From: Trinickia fusca | GTDB taxonomy: Bacteria; Pseudomonadota; Gammaproteobacteria; Burkholderiales; Burkholderiaceae | NCBI RefSeq assembly: GCF_003628145.1 | Contig: NZ_RBZV01000002.1 | Span: 1 to 64,000 of the forward strand | Direction of reading: 5' to 3' | Length of the DNA stretch: 64,000 nucleotides | In this document: one piece after another, positions 10,127-20,191 of the stretch | How positions within the stretch are numbered: the stretch's first letter is position 1 | How the letters are laid out: each line of letters starts with the position of its first letter | Program-made: the position numbers and the translations under genes | Notes under the pieces: generated by a model | Databases searched by the model: none | Seen by the model: the letters and a program-made list of their open reading frames with translations, nothing else | What the model was told of the DNA's origin: nothing

Positions 10127-10749
10127 TCACTATTCCTTGGAAATATTGCCTTGGCTTACGCCATTCTTTCGGGAACGCTTACCGGATCGGCTTGAAAATG
10201 CACATTCCGCCGTACGGATCTACTCCCATCTACGCAAGTTATCCAAGGATTTAAGAATTCGTTTAACACTCCGATGTAGAACTCGCACTCCAGCTCTTCT
10301 CACTTGGGATGACGCAACTGGCACAAAACAATTTCGAGGCTGCACGCGACTCGCTGCAGCAGGGCATCGAAAGGGAAATAAAAGCCGGCAAAGCGTAAAT
10401 TTGAAGATCCAAGAGCGAGCGCTGCCTGGAGAGATCTGGAAGGACAGCGCGCCACTACCACGGTGGCAGTGGCCAGGCATCACCCGGCCCTCTACTTCCT
10501 TTTCGCATCGACACACCTAACACAAGACAAGGTGCTGCACGTCGGTTGCGAGGACTGCCGCAGTCTTCGATACAAAATTCGACAGAATTCGACACAACTC
10601 AACCACTAACCCGGTTGACTCAACGATTTTGTGTTCTTACGATTAATTACAAGACATATAGGCAATAAAAACCTAATGTCTTTCTGCAAACGAGCGCTGC
10701 CTTTGTTACACCCGCTCTTTAAATACCAGAAATTCGAATAAGGATAAAA
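10127..10749. other. AT-richer intergenic region between divergent genes
   Basis: This 623 bp gap separates the RHS gene (leftward) and the carboxypeptidase gene (rightward). It is visibly AT-richer than the flanks, especially 10560-10749. It holds the AAGGA site of the RHS start (10135-10139) and that of the peptidase (AAGGA ending at 10745), and presumably both promoters. Frames across it show no plausible protein, so I call no gene. Confidence 0.6.
10653..10682. promoter_or_regulatory. Imperfect inverted repeat upstream of the S10 peptidase
   Basis: AGACAT-a-TAGG pairs with CCTA-ATGTCT around a 9-base A-rich loop, giving 10 paired bases with one bulged A. It lies about 70 bases upstream of the peptidase start codon. 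It could be an operator or an mRNA hairpin; there is no T-tract to suggest a terminator. Confidence 0.35.
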
Positions 10750-12435
10750 ATGAGAGAAAAAAGCACCAAGAATGGCGCTGGAATCGGTCTAGTCGCCCGG
10801 CGCGTAGGAGGGACAACGCTGGCGCTGGGCGTGCTCGCGCTGGCAGGATGCGGCGGCGGCGATGATAGTGCCAGCTCCGCTGCGGTGGCCGCCGACCAAA
10901 CGTACACCGATAACGTCGCCTATTCGCCGAACGCCGGCGATTCGCTGCCTGCGGCGCAGGTCACCGAGCGGGCGGCCGTGATGCATCACCAGTGGTCCAG
11001 CGGCGGCAAGACCGTCCTCTATACGACCACCACGGGACACCTGACTGCTTCGGATCTGAGCGGCAATCCGGAAGCCACGATGTCGTACGTCGCGTACGTC
11101 GCACAGAACACGAGCGGCTCGCCCCGCCCGGTCACGTTCTTCTATAACGGTGGCCCGGGGTCGTCGTCGGTCTGGCTGCGCCTCGGCTCCTTCGCACCGA
11201 CTCGCGTCGCGACGCCCGACCCGTTAATGACCAACTGGCCGAACTTCCCGATCGTCGACAATCCGGAGAGCCTGATCGCCACCACGGATATGGTGTTCAT
11301 CGATCCGCCCGGCACCGGTTTGTCGGAAGCGATCCAGCCGAACACGAACAAGACATTCTGGGGCTCGGATCCCGACGTGCAAGTGATGCGTGACTTCATC
11401 CGGCGCTACATCAGCGTGAACAACCTCACCGGCTCGCCGCTTTATTTGTACGGCGAATCGTACGGCACACCGCGCACGGACATGCTCTCGCTGTCGCTCG
11501 AATCGGCCGGTGTCCCGTTGACTGGCATCGTGCTGCAATCGTCGATCCTGAACTACATGGCCTCCAACGGAGATACCTCGGCCGGATCGTTCCCGTCCTA
11601 CGCGGCAGTCGCGGCCTATTTCAACCTGGTCTCGCCGACGCCGACAAATCTCGGTGCCTACTCGCAGCAAGTCCGGAATTTCGTCGCCGCGCAGTACACG
11701 CCGATCGTGCAATACTCGACCGCTGCACAACAGGTTGCGATTCCCGCCACCACGCTCGCCAATTGGTCGTCGCAGACGAACCTGACGCCAGCGGCGCTCT
11801 CCGCCTACTTCCAGTATTTCTATGACACGGAGGCCTCGCCCGGCCAGACGGCGCTCGTGCCGGGCAGCACGATCGGCCGCTACGATGGACGCGTCTCGTT
11901 GCCGAACAGCGATACGCGCCTTGCCGCCGACAACGATCCGTCCGACATCCTGATCACGCAGCCGTTCACGACCGCGCTCGCGACACAGATGCCGGCCTAC
12001 TTGGGTTACCAGGCACCGAACGCGACGTACCAGACGCTGAACGACAAGATCATCGGCGTGTGGAATTTCAGTCACGCGGGACAGCCCCAACCGGACACGA
12101 TCCCCGATCTGCTCGCGGCGCTGATGCTCAATCCGAAGCTGAAGGTGCTGTCCTCGAACGGTTATCACGATCTGGCGACACCGTACTTCGAGACGGAGAA
12201 GGAATTGGCGCGGCTGCAAACGGTGAAGGGGCTGAATCCGAGCTTGCAGCTCACCTTCTACCAGGGCGGGCACATGATCTATCTGGATAACGTCGCACGA
12301 CCGCAAATGCAGGCCGACCTCGTGTCGTACTACCAGAACCAGCCGATCTCGAACGCAGTGACGCTGTCGCAACTGGCAGCGCCGTGGCCGGACCAGAGCC
12401 CGGCTAACAAGCCGACGGTCACGACTGCCCCCTGA
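10750..12435 (+). CDS. S10-family serine carboxypeptidase-like lipoprotein
   Basis: 561 residues. The start ATG follows AAGGATAAAA. A signal sequence ends in the lipobox LAGC with the lipidated cysteine at residue 34, so the mature protein is predicted to be a membrane-anchored, periplasm-facing lipoprotein. The alpha/beta-hydrolase signatures of peptidase family S10 are present: oxyanion region NGGPGSSS (residues 133-140), IDPPGTG (184-190), nucleophile elbow GESYGT with Ser237, an Asp in GYHDLATP and a His in GGHMIYLD near the C-terminus. The family removes C-terminal residues from peptides at acid pH; the bacterial substrate is unknown. It is divergent from the giant RHS gene, and a functional link is not shown. 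Confidence 0.9.
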   Translation: MREKSTKNGAGIGLVARRVGGTTLALGVLALAGCGGGDDSASSAAVAADQTYTDNVAYSPNAGDSLPAAQVTERAAVMHHQWSSGGKTVLYTTTTGHLTASDLSGNPEATMSYVAYVAQNTSGSPRPVTFFYNGGPGSSSVWLRLGSFAPTRVATPDPLMTNWPNFPIVDNPESLIATTDMVFIDPPGTGLSEAIQPNTNKTFWGSDPDVQVMRDFIRRYISVNNLTGSPLYLYGESYGTPRTDMLSLSLESAGVPLTGIVLQSSILNYMASNGDTSAGSFPSYAAVAAYFNLVSPTPTNLGAYSQQVRNFVAAQYTPIVQYSTAAQQVAIPATTLANWSSQTNLTPAALSAYFQYFYDTEASPGQTALVPGSTIGRYDGRVSLPNSDTRLAADNDPSDILITQPFTTALATQMPAYLGYQAPNATYQTLNDKIIGVWNFSHAGQPQPDTIPDLLAALMLNPKLKVLSSNGYHDLATPYFETEKELARLQTVKGLNPSLQLTFYQGGHMIYLDNVARPQMQADLVSYYQNQPISNAVTLSQLAAPWPDQSPANKPTVTTAP

Positions 12436-12509
12436 TCTTGATGCTGAGCGGAGCCCGATGGTTTGGCCGTGGGCTTCCGCTCGTGACACTTCTTTTTGCG
12501 AGTTACGTT

Positions 12510-12902
12510 ATGTCCCAGATCTCATTGTTGCGGTGCGCATCGTTGGCGGCAGCGCTTGTTCTTAGCGCGGGGAGCGCCTTCGCATCGACGCTGCAAGCCG
12601 TCTCACCCGCCACGCCACTGCCGGGTGGCGGCGTGGATGGTCCGTTCCTCCAGCGCGGTGCACGCGCCGCGTCCGTTACGCCATCGACTGGCGCAGCACT
12701 TCAGCAGGAGGCCCAAAATCGGCTAGCGACGAGCCTCGGCGCGAACAAAGCATTCAGCAACGACGCGGCGATCACGAAGGCTCAGGCGCAGGCGAGCGGC
12801 CTGGGCTATGTCTCCCAGCACTTCCAGGAGATCGACACCGCGCAGAGCGGCAAGGTCACGCTGAAGCAGGTGCAGCAGTATCTCCAGCAGCAACAGCAGT
12901 AA
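12510..12902 (+). CDS. Small secreted protein with one EF-hand-like loop
   Basis: 130 residues from the ATG at 12510 (MSQISLLRCASLAAALVL...), which gives a normal signal peptide with a likely cut after AFA. A TTG at 12438 would extend the frame but places non-conserved sequence before the signal peptide. The C-terminus has a single EF-hand-like segment (EIDTAQSGKVTLKQVQQYL), with Asp, Ser/Gly and Thr at roughly the calcium-ligand positions, and ends in a Gln run. Similar small periplasmic EF-hand proteins occur in Burkholderiaceae; function unknown. It follows the peptidase by 74 bases and may be co-transcribed. Confidence 0.75.
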   Translation: MSQISLLRCASLAAALVLSAGSAFASTLQAVSPATPLPGGGVDGPFLQRGARAASVTPSTGAALQQEAQNRLATSLGANKAFSNDAAITKAQAQASGLGYVSQHFQEIDTAQSGKVTLKQVQQYLQQQQQ

Positions 12903-13072
12903 GCCTGAGCGCGCCGGCCGCCCAACTTCGTGCGGCCGGCCGCGTCACCGCCACGCTGTGACCGCGGCTCCAGCGCCCGTCTGCGCTGCTCGGTAGACTG
13001 GCTCGTGTAGCTTGCCGATACGTGATGGCCGATGCCGTTCCCAGCACGGCGAGACGCACCGACAAAATGGAC

Positions 13073-13117
13073 GCACCAAAAACAAAGCCCCGCAAGTCCG
13101 AGAACTTGCGGGGCTTT
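13073..13117 (-). terminator. Rho-independent terminator after tRNA-Ser
   Basis: A perfect 14 bp stem (13084-13097 with 13104-13117) and 6-base loop lie 11 bases downstream of the tRNA 3' end. On the minus strand the stem is followed by TTTGTTTTTGG. Confidence 0.9.
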
Positions 13118-13127
13118 CCGCCATTTC

Positions 13128-13221
13128 TGGCGGAGACGGAGGGATTCGAACCCTCGATCCAGGTTTTGGCCCAGATGCTCCCTTAGCAGGGGAGTGCCTT
13201 CGACCTCTCGGCCACGTCTCC
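13128..13221 (-). tRNA. tRNA-Ser (anticodon GCU)
   Basis: The minus strand reads GGAGACG...CGTCTCC plus discriminator G and an encoded CCA. The acceptor stem pairs perfectly. It has a D-arm GGCCGAGAGG, anticodon loop CTGCTAA with anticodon GCT, a long class II variable arm and a T-loop GGTTCGAATCC. The long variable arm and anticodon identify serine, reading AGC/AGU codons. It lies just downstream of lysC on the same strand. Confidence 0.97.
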
Positions 13222-13385
13222 CAAACTTTCGCTCGCGCCGGGAGTGCAGCGCGACGAGACCAAGATATTAACGGGAACAATCAGCCAGGTCAAATCCTAC
13301 GATGCATTTTTTTACATACATCTCGATCGAGCCTGCCGAACGCCCTTCACGCGGCAGTCGAGCTGCCGCGCGGACATAGCACCGA

Positions 13386-14636
13386 TTACGCCTGATCGAG
13401 CTCGAACGCCTTATGCAAGGCACGTACGGCGAGCTCCATGTACTTCTCGTCGATCAGCACCGAAATCTTGATTTCGGAGGTCGAGATCATCTGGATGTTG
13501 ATGCCCTCTTCCGACAGCGTGCGGAACATCTTGCTGGCGACGCCGACGTGCGAACGCATGCCCACGCCCACCACCGACACCTTCGACACCTTCGGATCGC
13601 CGACCACTTCCTCGGCGCTGACGTGGCCCTTCACCTCATTGACGAGGATGTCCATGGCGCGCTGGTAATCGTTGCGGCCAACCGTGAACGTGAAATCGGT
13701 CTTGCCGTGCACGCTCTGGTTCTGGATGATCATGTCGACGTCGATGTTCGCGTCGGCCACCGGACCGAGAATCTGATAAGCGATGCCGGGCTTGTCGGGC
13801 ACGCCCCTGACCGCGATACGCGCTTCGTCACGTGCGAACGCGATGCCGGAGATGACTGCTTTTTCCATGGTCTCGTCTTCTTCAAAGGTAATCAGGGTGC
13901 CGGACTTCATTTCCTCTTCGAGCGGCATCAGCGGATCGGTCAGGCTCGACAGCACGCGCGTCTTCACCTGATATTTGCCCGCGAATTCCACCGAGCGAAT
14001 CTGGAGCACCTTCGAGCCGAGGCTCGCCATTTCCAGCATTTCCTCGAACGTCACGCGATCGAGCCGGCGCGCTTCTTCCACGACGCGCGGATCGGTCGTG
14101 TAGACCCCGTCGACGTCGGTGAAGATCAGGCACTCGTCGGCCTCCAACGCGGCCGCGATCGCCACCGCCGACGTATCGGAGCCACCTCGGCCCAGCGTCG
14201 TAATGTGACCGTCGGGATCGACACCCTGAAAGCCCGTGACGACGACGACCTTGCCCGCATCGAGATCGCTCATGATGCGTTCGCTGTCGATCTCGTTGAT
14301 GCGCGCTTTCGTGAACGCGCTGTCGGTCTTGACCGGCACTTGCCAGCCGGCGTAGCTCACTGCCTCGACGTCGGCTTCGTGCAGCGCGATCGACAGAAGG
14401 CCAACGCTCACTTGCTCGCCCGTCGACGCGATCATATCGAGCTCGCGCGGGCTGGGTTGACTGGAAAGCTCCTTGGCGAGACCGAGCAGTCGGTTCGTCT
14501 CGCCGGACATTGCCGAAGGCACGACGACCATCTTATGGCCTGCCTGGTGCCACTTTGCAATGCGCTTGGCGACGTTCTTGATGCGCTCGACCGAGCCCAT
14601 CGAGGTGCCGCCGTATTTATGTACGATGAGTGCCAT
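13386..14636 (-). CDS. lysC: Aspartate kinase
   Basis: 416 residues. Phosphorylates aspartate with ATP, the first step towards lysine, threonine, methionine and diaminopimelate. The N-terminal kinase domain shows KYGGTSMG (residues 7-14), STGEQVS and RGGSDTSA (150-157). Two C-terminal ACT domains (about 265-335 and 345-416) are the usual site of allosteric feedback by lysine and/or threonine. Length fits the monofunctional bacterial enzyme. It is the last protein gene of a minus-strand block (cysS, glycosylase, accA, tilS, lysC) and is followed by tRNA-Ser. dapA, two steps later in the pathway, lies at 42.4 kb. The start ATG follows a GGAGG-like site. Confidence 0.97.
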   Translation of the reverse strand: MALIVHKYGGTSMGSVERIKNVAKRIAKWHQAGHKMVVVPSAMSGETNRLLGLAKELSSQPSPRELDMIASTGEQVSVGLLSIALHEADVEAVSYAGWQVPVKTDSAFTKARINEIDSERIMSDLDAGKVVVVTGFQGVDPDGHITTLGRGGSDTSAVAIAAALEADECLIFTDVDGVYTTDPRVVEEARRLDRVTFEEMLEMASLGSKVLQIRSVEFAGKYQVKTRVLSSLTDPLMPLEEEMKSGTLITFEEDETMEKAVISGIAFARDEARIAVRGVPDKPGIAYQILGPVADANIDVDMIIQNQSVHGKTDFTFTVGRNDYQRAMDILVNEVKGHVSAEEVVGDPKVSKVSVVGVGMRSHVGVASKMFRTLSEEGINIQMISTSEIKISVLIDEKYMELAVRALHKAFELDQA

Positions 14637-14924
14637 TGTCGTTTTGAACTGGAGGAGAAACCGCGCTTACGCGCTCAAACCTAAACTACAAGATTGCCGT
14701 TCGGTCTCGCGGCCTTGTGAGCGCGTCGACGACGACGAGGGATGGCGGCCATTGCATGTGTACAGCGCGCGCGAAAAATGCCTCGATGCGGACGCAAAAT
14801 TCAATGCATGACGCAAGAAACGCGCACAAACAGCTGGAAATGCGGATCGGGCAAGCGATTGAGCGTACTAGATCGAACGCGAAAAGACAAGCGAGCGCAG
14901 CATGCCGGTGTGGCCGGCGATGCC

Positions 14925-16379
14925 TTACGCCAACAGAAGATCGGGGCGCCATTCGACCCGTCGGCACGGCCCGTCGGCAGCGTCCGGGGGCAATGAGGCG
15001 CCTTCCCGCCAAGCGCCGTTCACGCCGATCAACGGAACATAAAGCAGCCGATCACCGACGTAAAACAGCGGCACGTCGCGCTGCCAAGCCGGCACACCCT
15101 GCTCCTGGAATAAGTTCTTGAGCGTGCGCGCCGGCGCGCCGGGAAAGCGCCGCATGCGCTCGCCGCCCGTACGGGCGCGCGCCACGAGCGGCGCGCTCGC
15201 GAGCCATGCTTCCGGCACCGTGTCAGCCCCCGCTTCCCCGGCGGCCACTGGCGCGAAGACGAGCGAGCCTCGCCACCGCGGCAGATGCCAAACCTCCTGG
15301 CCATGCCATTCGAGCACCTCGACGCGATCATCGCCCGACGCACTCGAATCGCCCGCCTCGGCCCACTCGAGCGACGATCGCTCCATAGGCGGCACATCCC
15401 AATGAATGAGGTCGCGGTACAAGCGCAGGCAACGTCCCGCATGGTCGATGCGCAGCCCGTGCTCGGCACTCACCTCGCGCAACTGACGCATCATGTCCGT
15501 CAGCCGCGCCGTGGAAGCAGCCGGCAAACCACGCTCGCGCACCCACCAGCGCATCACGTTCATGGCACGCGCATCGTCGAGTGCCACCAGCGCCTCACGC
15601 GACAACGCGCGGCCGTCGTCGCGCGCGATCAACTCGAAATCGATGCGCGCGAGATCGTCGAGCAGCCGTTGCGCCGTCGCCGCATGAGCAGCGCTGCGCG
15701 CCAGCGCGTCGCGAAAGCCGGGGAAATGCACGGTCAGCGCCGGAATCACGTCATGGCGCAACGCATTGCGCGCGTAGCGCGTATCGGCGTTCGATTCGTC
15801 CTCGATCCAACGCAGCGCCCGCACTTGGGCGTAGCGTTCGAGCTGCGCACGCAACAGGTTCAGCAACGGCCGCATGCGCGGGACGGGCGCGCTCGCATCG
15901 ACGCGCTGACGCCCCATCGCCGCCAGCCCCGCGAGCCCCGCGCCGCGCAGCAATTGCAGCAGGACCGTCTCTGCCTGATCGTCGGCATGGTGCGCGAGCC
16001 ACAACGCCTGCACGCGATGCCGCGCGCACATCGTATCGAGCGCCGCATAGCGTGCCTCGCGCGCCGCCGCTTCCACACTTTCGCCGGCTTGTTGGCGCAC
16101 CTCGACGCGCTCGGCATCGAACGGCACGCCGAGCGCTTCGGCGGTGGCGCGGCAATGCGCCAGCCAATGGCCGGCGTTCGGACTCAAGCCATGATGGACG
16201 TGCAGTGCCACGCAACGCGCCGCACCGGCCACGCGCACGGCCGCATCGAGCAAGACGGTGGAGTCGAGGCCGCCGCTATAGGCGATGGCGATACGCGCAT
16301 CGGATGGCAGGCCGGAAAGCACACCGCCGAGCGCTTCGAGAACGAGGCGCTCGGCGGCGGGATCGAGGGGGGAAGTCAC
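14925..16379 (-). CDS. tilS: tRNA(Ile)-lysidine synthase
   Basis: 484 residues from a GTG at 16379. Converts C34 of tRNA-Ile(CAU) to lysidine so that it reads AUA. The N-type ATP pyrophosphatase P-loop SGGLDST is at residues 35-41, followed by HVHHGLS and the HHADDQAETVLLQLLRGAG segment; the C-terminal substrate-binding domains follow. The frame is open upstream to an ATG at 16469, but that would overlap the end of accA and add 30 residues not typical of TilS; the GTG places the P-loop at the expected distance. A 55-base gap to accA suggests co-transcription. Confidence 0.93.
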   Translation of the reverse strand: MTSPLDPAAERLVLEALGGVLSGLPSDARIAIAYSGGLDSTVLLDAAVRVAGAARCVALHVHHGLSPNAGHWLAHCRATAEALGVPFDAERVEVRQQAGESVEAAAREARYAALDTMCARHRVQALWLAHHADDQAETVLLQLLRGAGLAGLAAMGRQRVDASAPVPRMRPLLNLLRAQLERYAQVRALRWIEDESNADTRYARNALRHDVIPALTVHFPGFRDALARSAAHAATAQRLLDDLARIDFELIARDDGRALSREALVALDDARAMNVMRWWVRERGLPAASTARLTDMMRQLREVSAEHGLRIDHAGRCLRLYRDLIHWDVPPMERSSLEWAEAGDSSASGDDRVEVLEWHGQEVWHLPRWRGSLVFAPVAAGEAGADTVPEAWLASAPLVARARTGGERMRRFPGAPARTLKNLFQEQGVPAWQRDVPLFYVGDRLLYVPLIGVNGAWREGASLPPDAADGPCRRVEWRPDLLLA

Positions 16380-16434
16380 GGCATCCAGGTCCGGCGGCGC
16401 AAAACGCCGCAACTGGGACGAGCCGGCGTGCGCA

Positions 16435-17406
16435 TCATGCGCCCGGCATCGACTCCTTGAACTTGCCATAAGCCATGAGCCGCTCGAAGCGACGCTCGCG
16501 CAGCTCTTGCGTGCTCATGCCCTGGAACTGGCGCAGCGTGTCGGCCAGCGCACGACGCAGCAATGCGGCCATGCCCTTCACATCGCGGTGCGCGCCGCCC
16601 AGCGGCTCGTTGACGATCTTGTCGATGAGTCCCAGCGCCTTCAGGCGATGCGCGGTGAGGCCCAGTGCCTCGGCAGCCTCGGGCGCCTTGGCGGCACTCT
16701 TCCACAGAATCGACGCGCAGCCTTCCGGCGAGATCACCGAATACGTCGAGAATTGCAGCATCAGCACGCTATCGGCCACGGCGATCGCGAGCGCGCCGCC
16801 CGAGCCGCCTTCGCCGATGACGGTAGCGATGACCGGCGTCTTCAGCTCGGCCATCACATAGAGGTTGCGGCCGATCGCCTCGGACTGGCCGCGCTCTTCG
16901 GCGCCCACGCCCGGATAGGCACCCGGCGTGTCGATGAACGTGAAGATCGGCAGGCCGAACTTCTCGGCCAGGCGCATCAGACGCTCGGCCTTGCGATAGC
17001 CCTCGGGCCGCGGCATGCCGAAGTTGCGCCCTGCGCGCTCCTTCGTGTCACGCCCCTTCTGCTGGCCGATCACCATGCAGGCCTGGCCGTTGAAGCGCGC
17101 GAGACCGCCCACGATCGACAGGTCGTCGGCAAAGGCGCGGTCGCCGTGAAGCTCGTGAAAATCGGTGAACAGCTCGTTGACGTAATCGAGCGTATAAGGC
17201 CGCTGCGGATGACGGGCAATCTGCGAAACTTGCCAAGGCGTCAGATTCGCGTAGAGGTCTTTGGTCAGCTGCTGGCTCTTCTTCGACAGCCGATCGATTT
17301 CTTCCGAGATATCGACAGCGGAATCGTCTTGCACGAAGCGCAACTCTTCAATCTTCGCTTCGAGCTCGGCGATCGGCTGTTCGAAATCCAGAAACGTCGT
17401 TTTCAT
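16435..17406 (-). CDS. accA: Acetyl-CoA carboxylase carboxyltransferase subunit alpha
   Basis: 323 residues from the ATG at 17406 ([16 protein letters not shown]), preceded by AAGGA. With AccD it transfers the carboxyl group from biotin carboxyl carrier protein to acetyl-CoA, making malonyl-CoA for fatty acid synthesis in the cytoplasm. The N-terminal helical region leads into the crotonase-like carboxyltransferase fold, with [26 protein letters not shown] and [11 protein letters not shown]. Length is close to the E. coli protein. An upstream in-frame ATG at 17475 is not needed. Confidence 0.97.
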   Translation of the reverse strand: MKTTFLDFEQPIAELEAKIEELRFVQDDSAVDISEEIDRLSKKSQQLTKDLYANLTPWQVSQIARHPQRPYTLDYVNELFTDFHELHGDRAFADDLSIVGGLARFNGQACMVIGQQKGRDTKERAGRNFGMPRPEGYRKAERLMRLAEKFGLPIFTFIDTPGAYPGVGAEERGQSEAIGRNLYVMAELKTPVIATVIGEGGSGGALAIAVADSVLMLQFSTYSVISPEGCASILWKSAAKAPEAAEALGLTAHRLKALGLIDKIVNEPLGGAHRDVKGMAALLRRALADTLRQFQGMSTQELRERRFERLMAYGKFKESMPGA

Positions 17407-17502
17407 AGGTTCCAATCCTTGGGACATCGGCAGCGCGTATTCTAACCGCGCCCGCCCCGGTCCAAATCGAGTCACAACTATCGATCTTCTAAATCAATAG
17501 CT

Positions 17503-18507
17503 TTATTCGGTAGGCGAGGCGTCGAGGCTGCGCCACATATACCAGGTGGCCACCGTGCGCCACGGTTCCCAGTTGGCCGCCACCTCGCGCGCTTCGCTGC
17601 GCGTGACGGGCTCGCCGCTGAAATAATTGACGCTGATCGCGCGGATCAGGCCCAGGTCGTCGAGCGGCAGCACATCCGGACGCGACAGGTTGAAGATCAG
17701 GAACATCTCGGCCGTCCACCGGCCGATGCCGCGAATCTGCGTGAGCTCGGCGATGACCGCCTCATCCTCCATCGACATCCATTTGTCGACGTGCAGCGCG
17801 CCCGAGACGAAGTGCTGCGCGAGATCGAGCAGGTACTCGGTCTTGCGCTTGGACAGCCCGCACCCGATCAGCTTGTCCTGACCGGACTTGATGAACTGCT
17901 GAGGGGTGAGCTTCGGACAGGCGAGCTCGATGCGCTCCCACACCGCCTGCGCCGCGTGTACCGAAATCTGCTGACCGACCACGGAACGCGCGAGCGTGAC
18001 GAACGGATCACTGCCGTTCACGAGATGCACGGGGCCGAACTTCGGAATCAGGCGCTTGAGGATGCGGTCGCGCTTGACGAGGTCCGCGCAAGCGCGATCC
18101 CAATACGCGGGCCGCGACACCGACGGCTGCGAACTCCCGATCTGCACCGGCACCTGCGCGTCGGCGCTCGCGCCAGCGCGAGTCTTGCGCGCGGCTTCAC
18201 CGTCGTGCGCCGTCTCGCGCGCGAACGTTTGCTCGTCACCCGTAGCAGCACCGTTGGGCTTGGCTGCGCGCTTGGGCGCCGCCTTCGTCTTCGGCGGCGT
18301 CGCGCCGTTAGGCCCGTGCGAAGCGCGTGCCTCATTGCCCGCCCCGCCGCGCTTGGCCGCGGCCGTGCGCTTACCCTCGGCTTGCTGCTGAACCTGGACG
18401 TCGCTCCCTTCAGCCGACGCACTCGCGCGCGGACGCCGTGCGTTCGTCGTCGCCGCTACGCGTTGCGGCGTGGCGCGCTTTACCGGCGCCTTCCTGGCCG
18501 TTGCCAT
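17503..18507 (-). CDS. DNA-3-methyladenine glycosylase (AlkA/HhH-GPD family) with basic N-terminal tail
   Basis: 334 residues. Excises alkylated bases in base excision repair. The catalytic half (about 130-334) carries the helix-hairpin-helix RGIGRWTAEMF (259-269) and the glycosylase aspartate region LPLDDLG, with Asp284 the likely catalytic residue by comparison with AlkA. The first 125 or so residues are low-complexity, rich in Ala, Lys, Arg, Pro and Thr, and look like histone-H1-style DNA-binding tails. That extension is not part of the classic enzyme. It lies between cysS (47 bases upstream) and accA (96 bases downstream). Confidence 0.9.
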   Translation of the reverse strand: MATARKAPVKRATPQRVAATTNARRPRASASAEGSDVQVQQQAEGKRTAAAKRGGAGNEARASHGPNGATPPKTKAAPKRAAKPNGAATGDEQTFARETAHDGEAARKTRAGASADAQVPVQIGSSQPSVSRPAYWDRACADLVKRDRILKRLIPKFGPVHLVNGSDPFVTLARSVVGQQISVHAAQAVWERIELACPKLTPQQFIKSGQDKLIGCGLSKRKTEYLLDLAQHFVSGALHVDKWMSMEDEAVIAELTQIRGIGRWTAEMFLIFNLSRPDVLPLDDLGLIRAISVNYFSGEPVTRSEAREVAANWEPWRTVATWYMWRSLDASPTE

Positions 18508-18554
18508 CTTGCCTCCTGCCTGGCGAGTCGATCAGCGCGATGCGCGATGCACGT

Positions 18555-19952
18555 TCATACGCGGCGCCACTCAGTCAGCCCGCCCGGTTTGTCTTCAAGT
18601 GCAACCCCGGCTTCGAGCAATTCGGCCCGAATCCGGTCTGCCTCGGCATAGTTCTTCGCACGCTTGGCCGCTACGCGCTCGGCGATTTTCGCCTCGATTG
18701 CGGCGGCGTCGAACGCTTCGCCGCCCGTGCTTGCGCCAGCCTGCTGCAAGAACGCGCGCGGCTCGCGCTCGAGCAGGCCGATCGTGCGCGCGAGCTCGCG
18801 CAGCTGGCGCGCGAGGGCACGATCCTGCGTGCGATTGACGGCATTCGCGAGTTCGAACAGCACCGACACCGCGACAGGCGTATTGAAGTCGTCGTTCATC
18901 GCCGCGCGAAAACGCTCGGCATGCGGCTCGCTCCAGTCGAGCGGCGCATCGTCGCAATGCGCGTCCTTCAACGCCGTATAGAGCCGCGTCAGCGACGCAC
19001 GCGCATCGTCGAGATGCACATCGCTGTAATTGAGCGGCGAACGGTAATGCGCGCGCGCAATGAAAAAGCGCACGACTTCAGGATCGTACTTGGCGAGCAC
19101 GTCGCGGATCGTGAAGAAGTTGCCCAGCGATTTGGACATCTTCTCGTTGTCGATCTGGACGAAGCCGTTGTGCATCCAGTAGTTGACGAACGTCTGCCCG
19201 GTCGCGCCTTCGCTTTGCGCGATCTCGTTCTCGTGATGCGGAAACTGCAGGTCCTGACCGCCGCCGTGCAGATCGAAATGCTCGCCGAGCAGTTCGCAGC
19301 TCATGGCCGAGCACTCGATGTGCCAGCCGGGGCGGCCGCGTCCATACTTCGATTCCCAGATCGAATCGTCCGGCTCCTCGGGTTTCGCGCGCTTCCACAG
19401 CACGAAGTCGAGCGGATCTTCCTTCGCATCGTTGGCCGCCACGCGCTCACCCGCGCGCAGGTCTTCGAGCGACTTGCCCGACAGCGCACCATACGGCGCG
19501 AACTTGCGCACCGCGTAATTGACGTCGCCGTCCTTGGCCTGATAGGCATACCCGTTCGCCTGGAGTCGCTCGATCATGCCCAGCATCTGCGGGATGTAGT
19601 CGGTCGCGCGCGGCTCGATGTCGGGGCGCGCAACGCCGAGCGCATCGGCGTCCTCGTGCATCGCGGCGATGAAGCGGTCAGTCAGCGATTTGATCGTCTC
19701 GCCGTTCTCGACGGCGCGACGAATGATCTTGTCGTCGATATCGGTAATGTTGCGCACATAAGTCACACGCAAGCCGAGCGTACGCAACCAGCGCTGCACG
19801 ACGTCGAACACGACCATCACGCGCGCATGCCCCACGTGACAATAGTCGTAAACGGTCATCCCGCAGACGTACATTCGAACCTCGCCTGCGCGGCGCGGCA
19901 CGAAGAGTTGCTTGTCACGCGCGAGCGTGTTGTAGATGCGCAGTGATTCCAT
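18555..19952 (-). CDS. cysS: Cysteinyl-tRNA synthetase
   Basis: 465 residues from the ATG at 19952 ([15 protein letters not shown]). Class I synthetase charging tRNA-Cys. The HIGH-type motif is HVGH (residues 39-42) and the KMSKS loop is at 271-275. The zinc ligands of the family appear as Cys30, Cys214, His239 and Glu243, which give cysteine selectivity. The C-terminal anticodon-binding part ends in GGLTEWRRV. An upstream ATG at 20012 adds 20 basic residues of no known role. Divergent from the TPR gene across a 239 bp gap. Confidence 0.97.
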   Translation of the reverse strand: MESLRIYNTLARDKQLFVPRRAGEVRMYVCGMTVYDYCHVGHARVMVVFDVVQRWLRTLGLRVTYVRNITDIDDKIIRRAVENGETIKSLTDRFIAAMHEDADALGVARPDIEPRATDYIPQMLGMIERLQANGYAYQAKDGDVNYAVRKFAPYGALSGKSLEDLRAGERVAANDAKEDPLDFVLWKRAKPEEPDDSIWESKYGRGRPGWHIECSAMSCELLGEHFDLHGGGQDLQFPHHENEIAQSEGATGQTFVNYWMHNGFVQIDNEKMSKSLGNFFTIRDVLAKYDPEVVRFFIARAHYRSPLNYSDVHLDDARASLTRLYTALKDAHCDDAPLDWSEPHAERFRAAMNDDFNTPVAVSVLFELANAVNRTQDRALARQLRELARTIGLLEREPRAFLQQAGASTGGEAFDAAAIEAKIAERVAAKRAKNYAEADRIRAELLEAGVALEDKPGGLTEWRRV

Positions 19953-20191
19953 AGAGACGATGCGTGAGCCTTGAGCAATCCGCACAGGGCGACGTGTGCG
20001 ACGCGCCCGCAACAGGCCGCGAAGGCAACGCGCACGACGGTGAACGTTTGCGAACGAGTGTCCGCGATGCGCCGCTTAAACCGCGATCGAGGCGAAGACG
20101 ACCATGACTGGCGAAGGACAGTCTGCCGTTCGAAAAAACGAGCAAACGATTTGTTAGAATGGGCCGGAGTATAACATCCCGATTTGAGCCT

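Noticed and set aside
7664-10195. Long plus-strand frames (7664-8833, 8870-10195 and others) opposite the RHS gene
   Set aside because: They are antisense shadows of repeated RHS codons; no family resemblance or ribosome site, and the minus frame is one intact RHS protein.
10026-10520. Plus-strand frame starting inside the RHS gene and entering the gap
   Set aside because: No ribosome site, no recognisable domain and composition unlike a real gene.
13402-16471. Long plus-strand frames opposite lysC and tilS
   Set aside because: Typical high-GC antisense frames; the minus strand encodes well-recognised enzymes.
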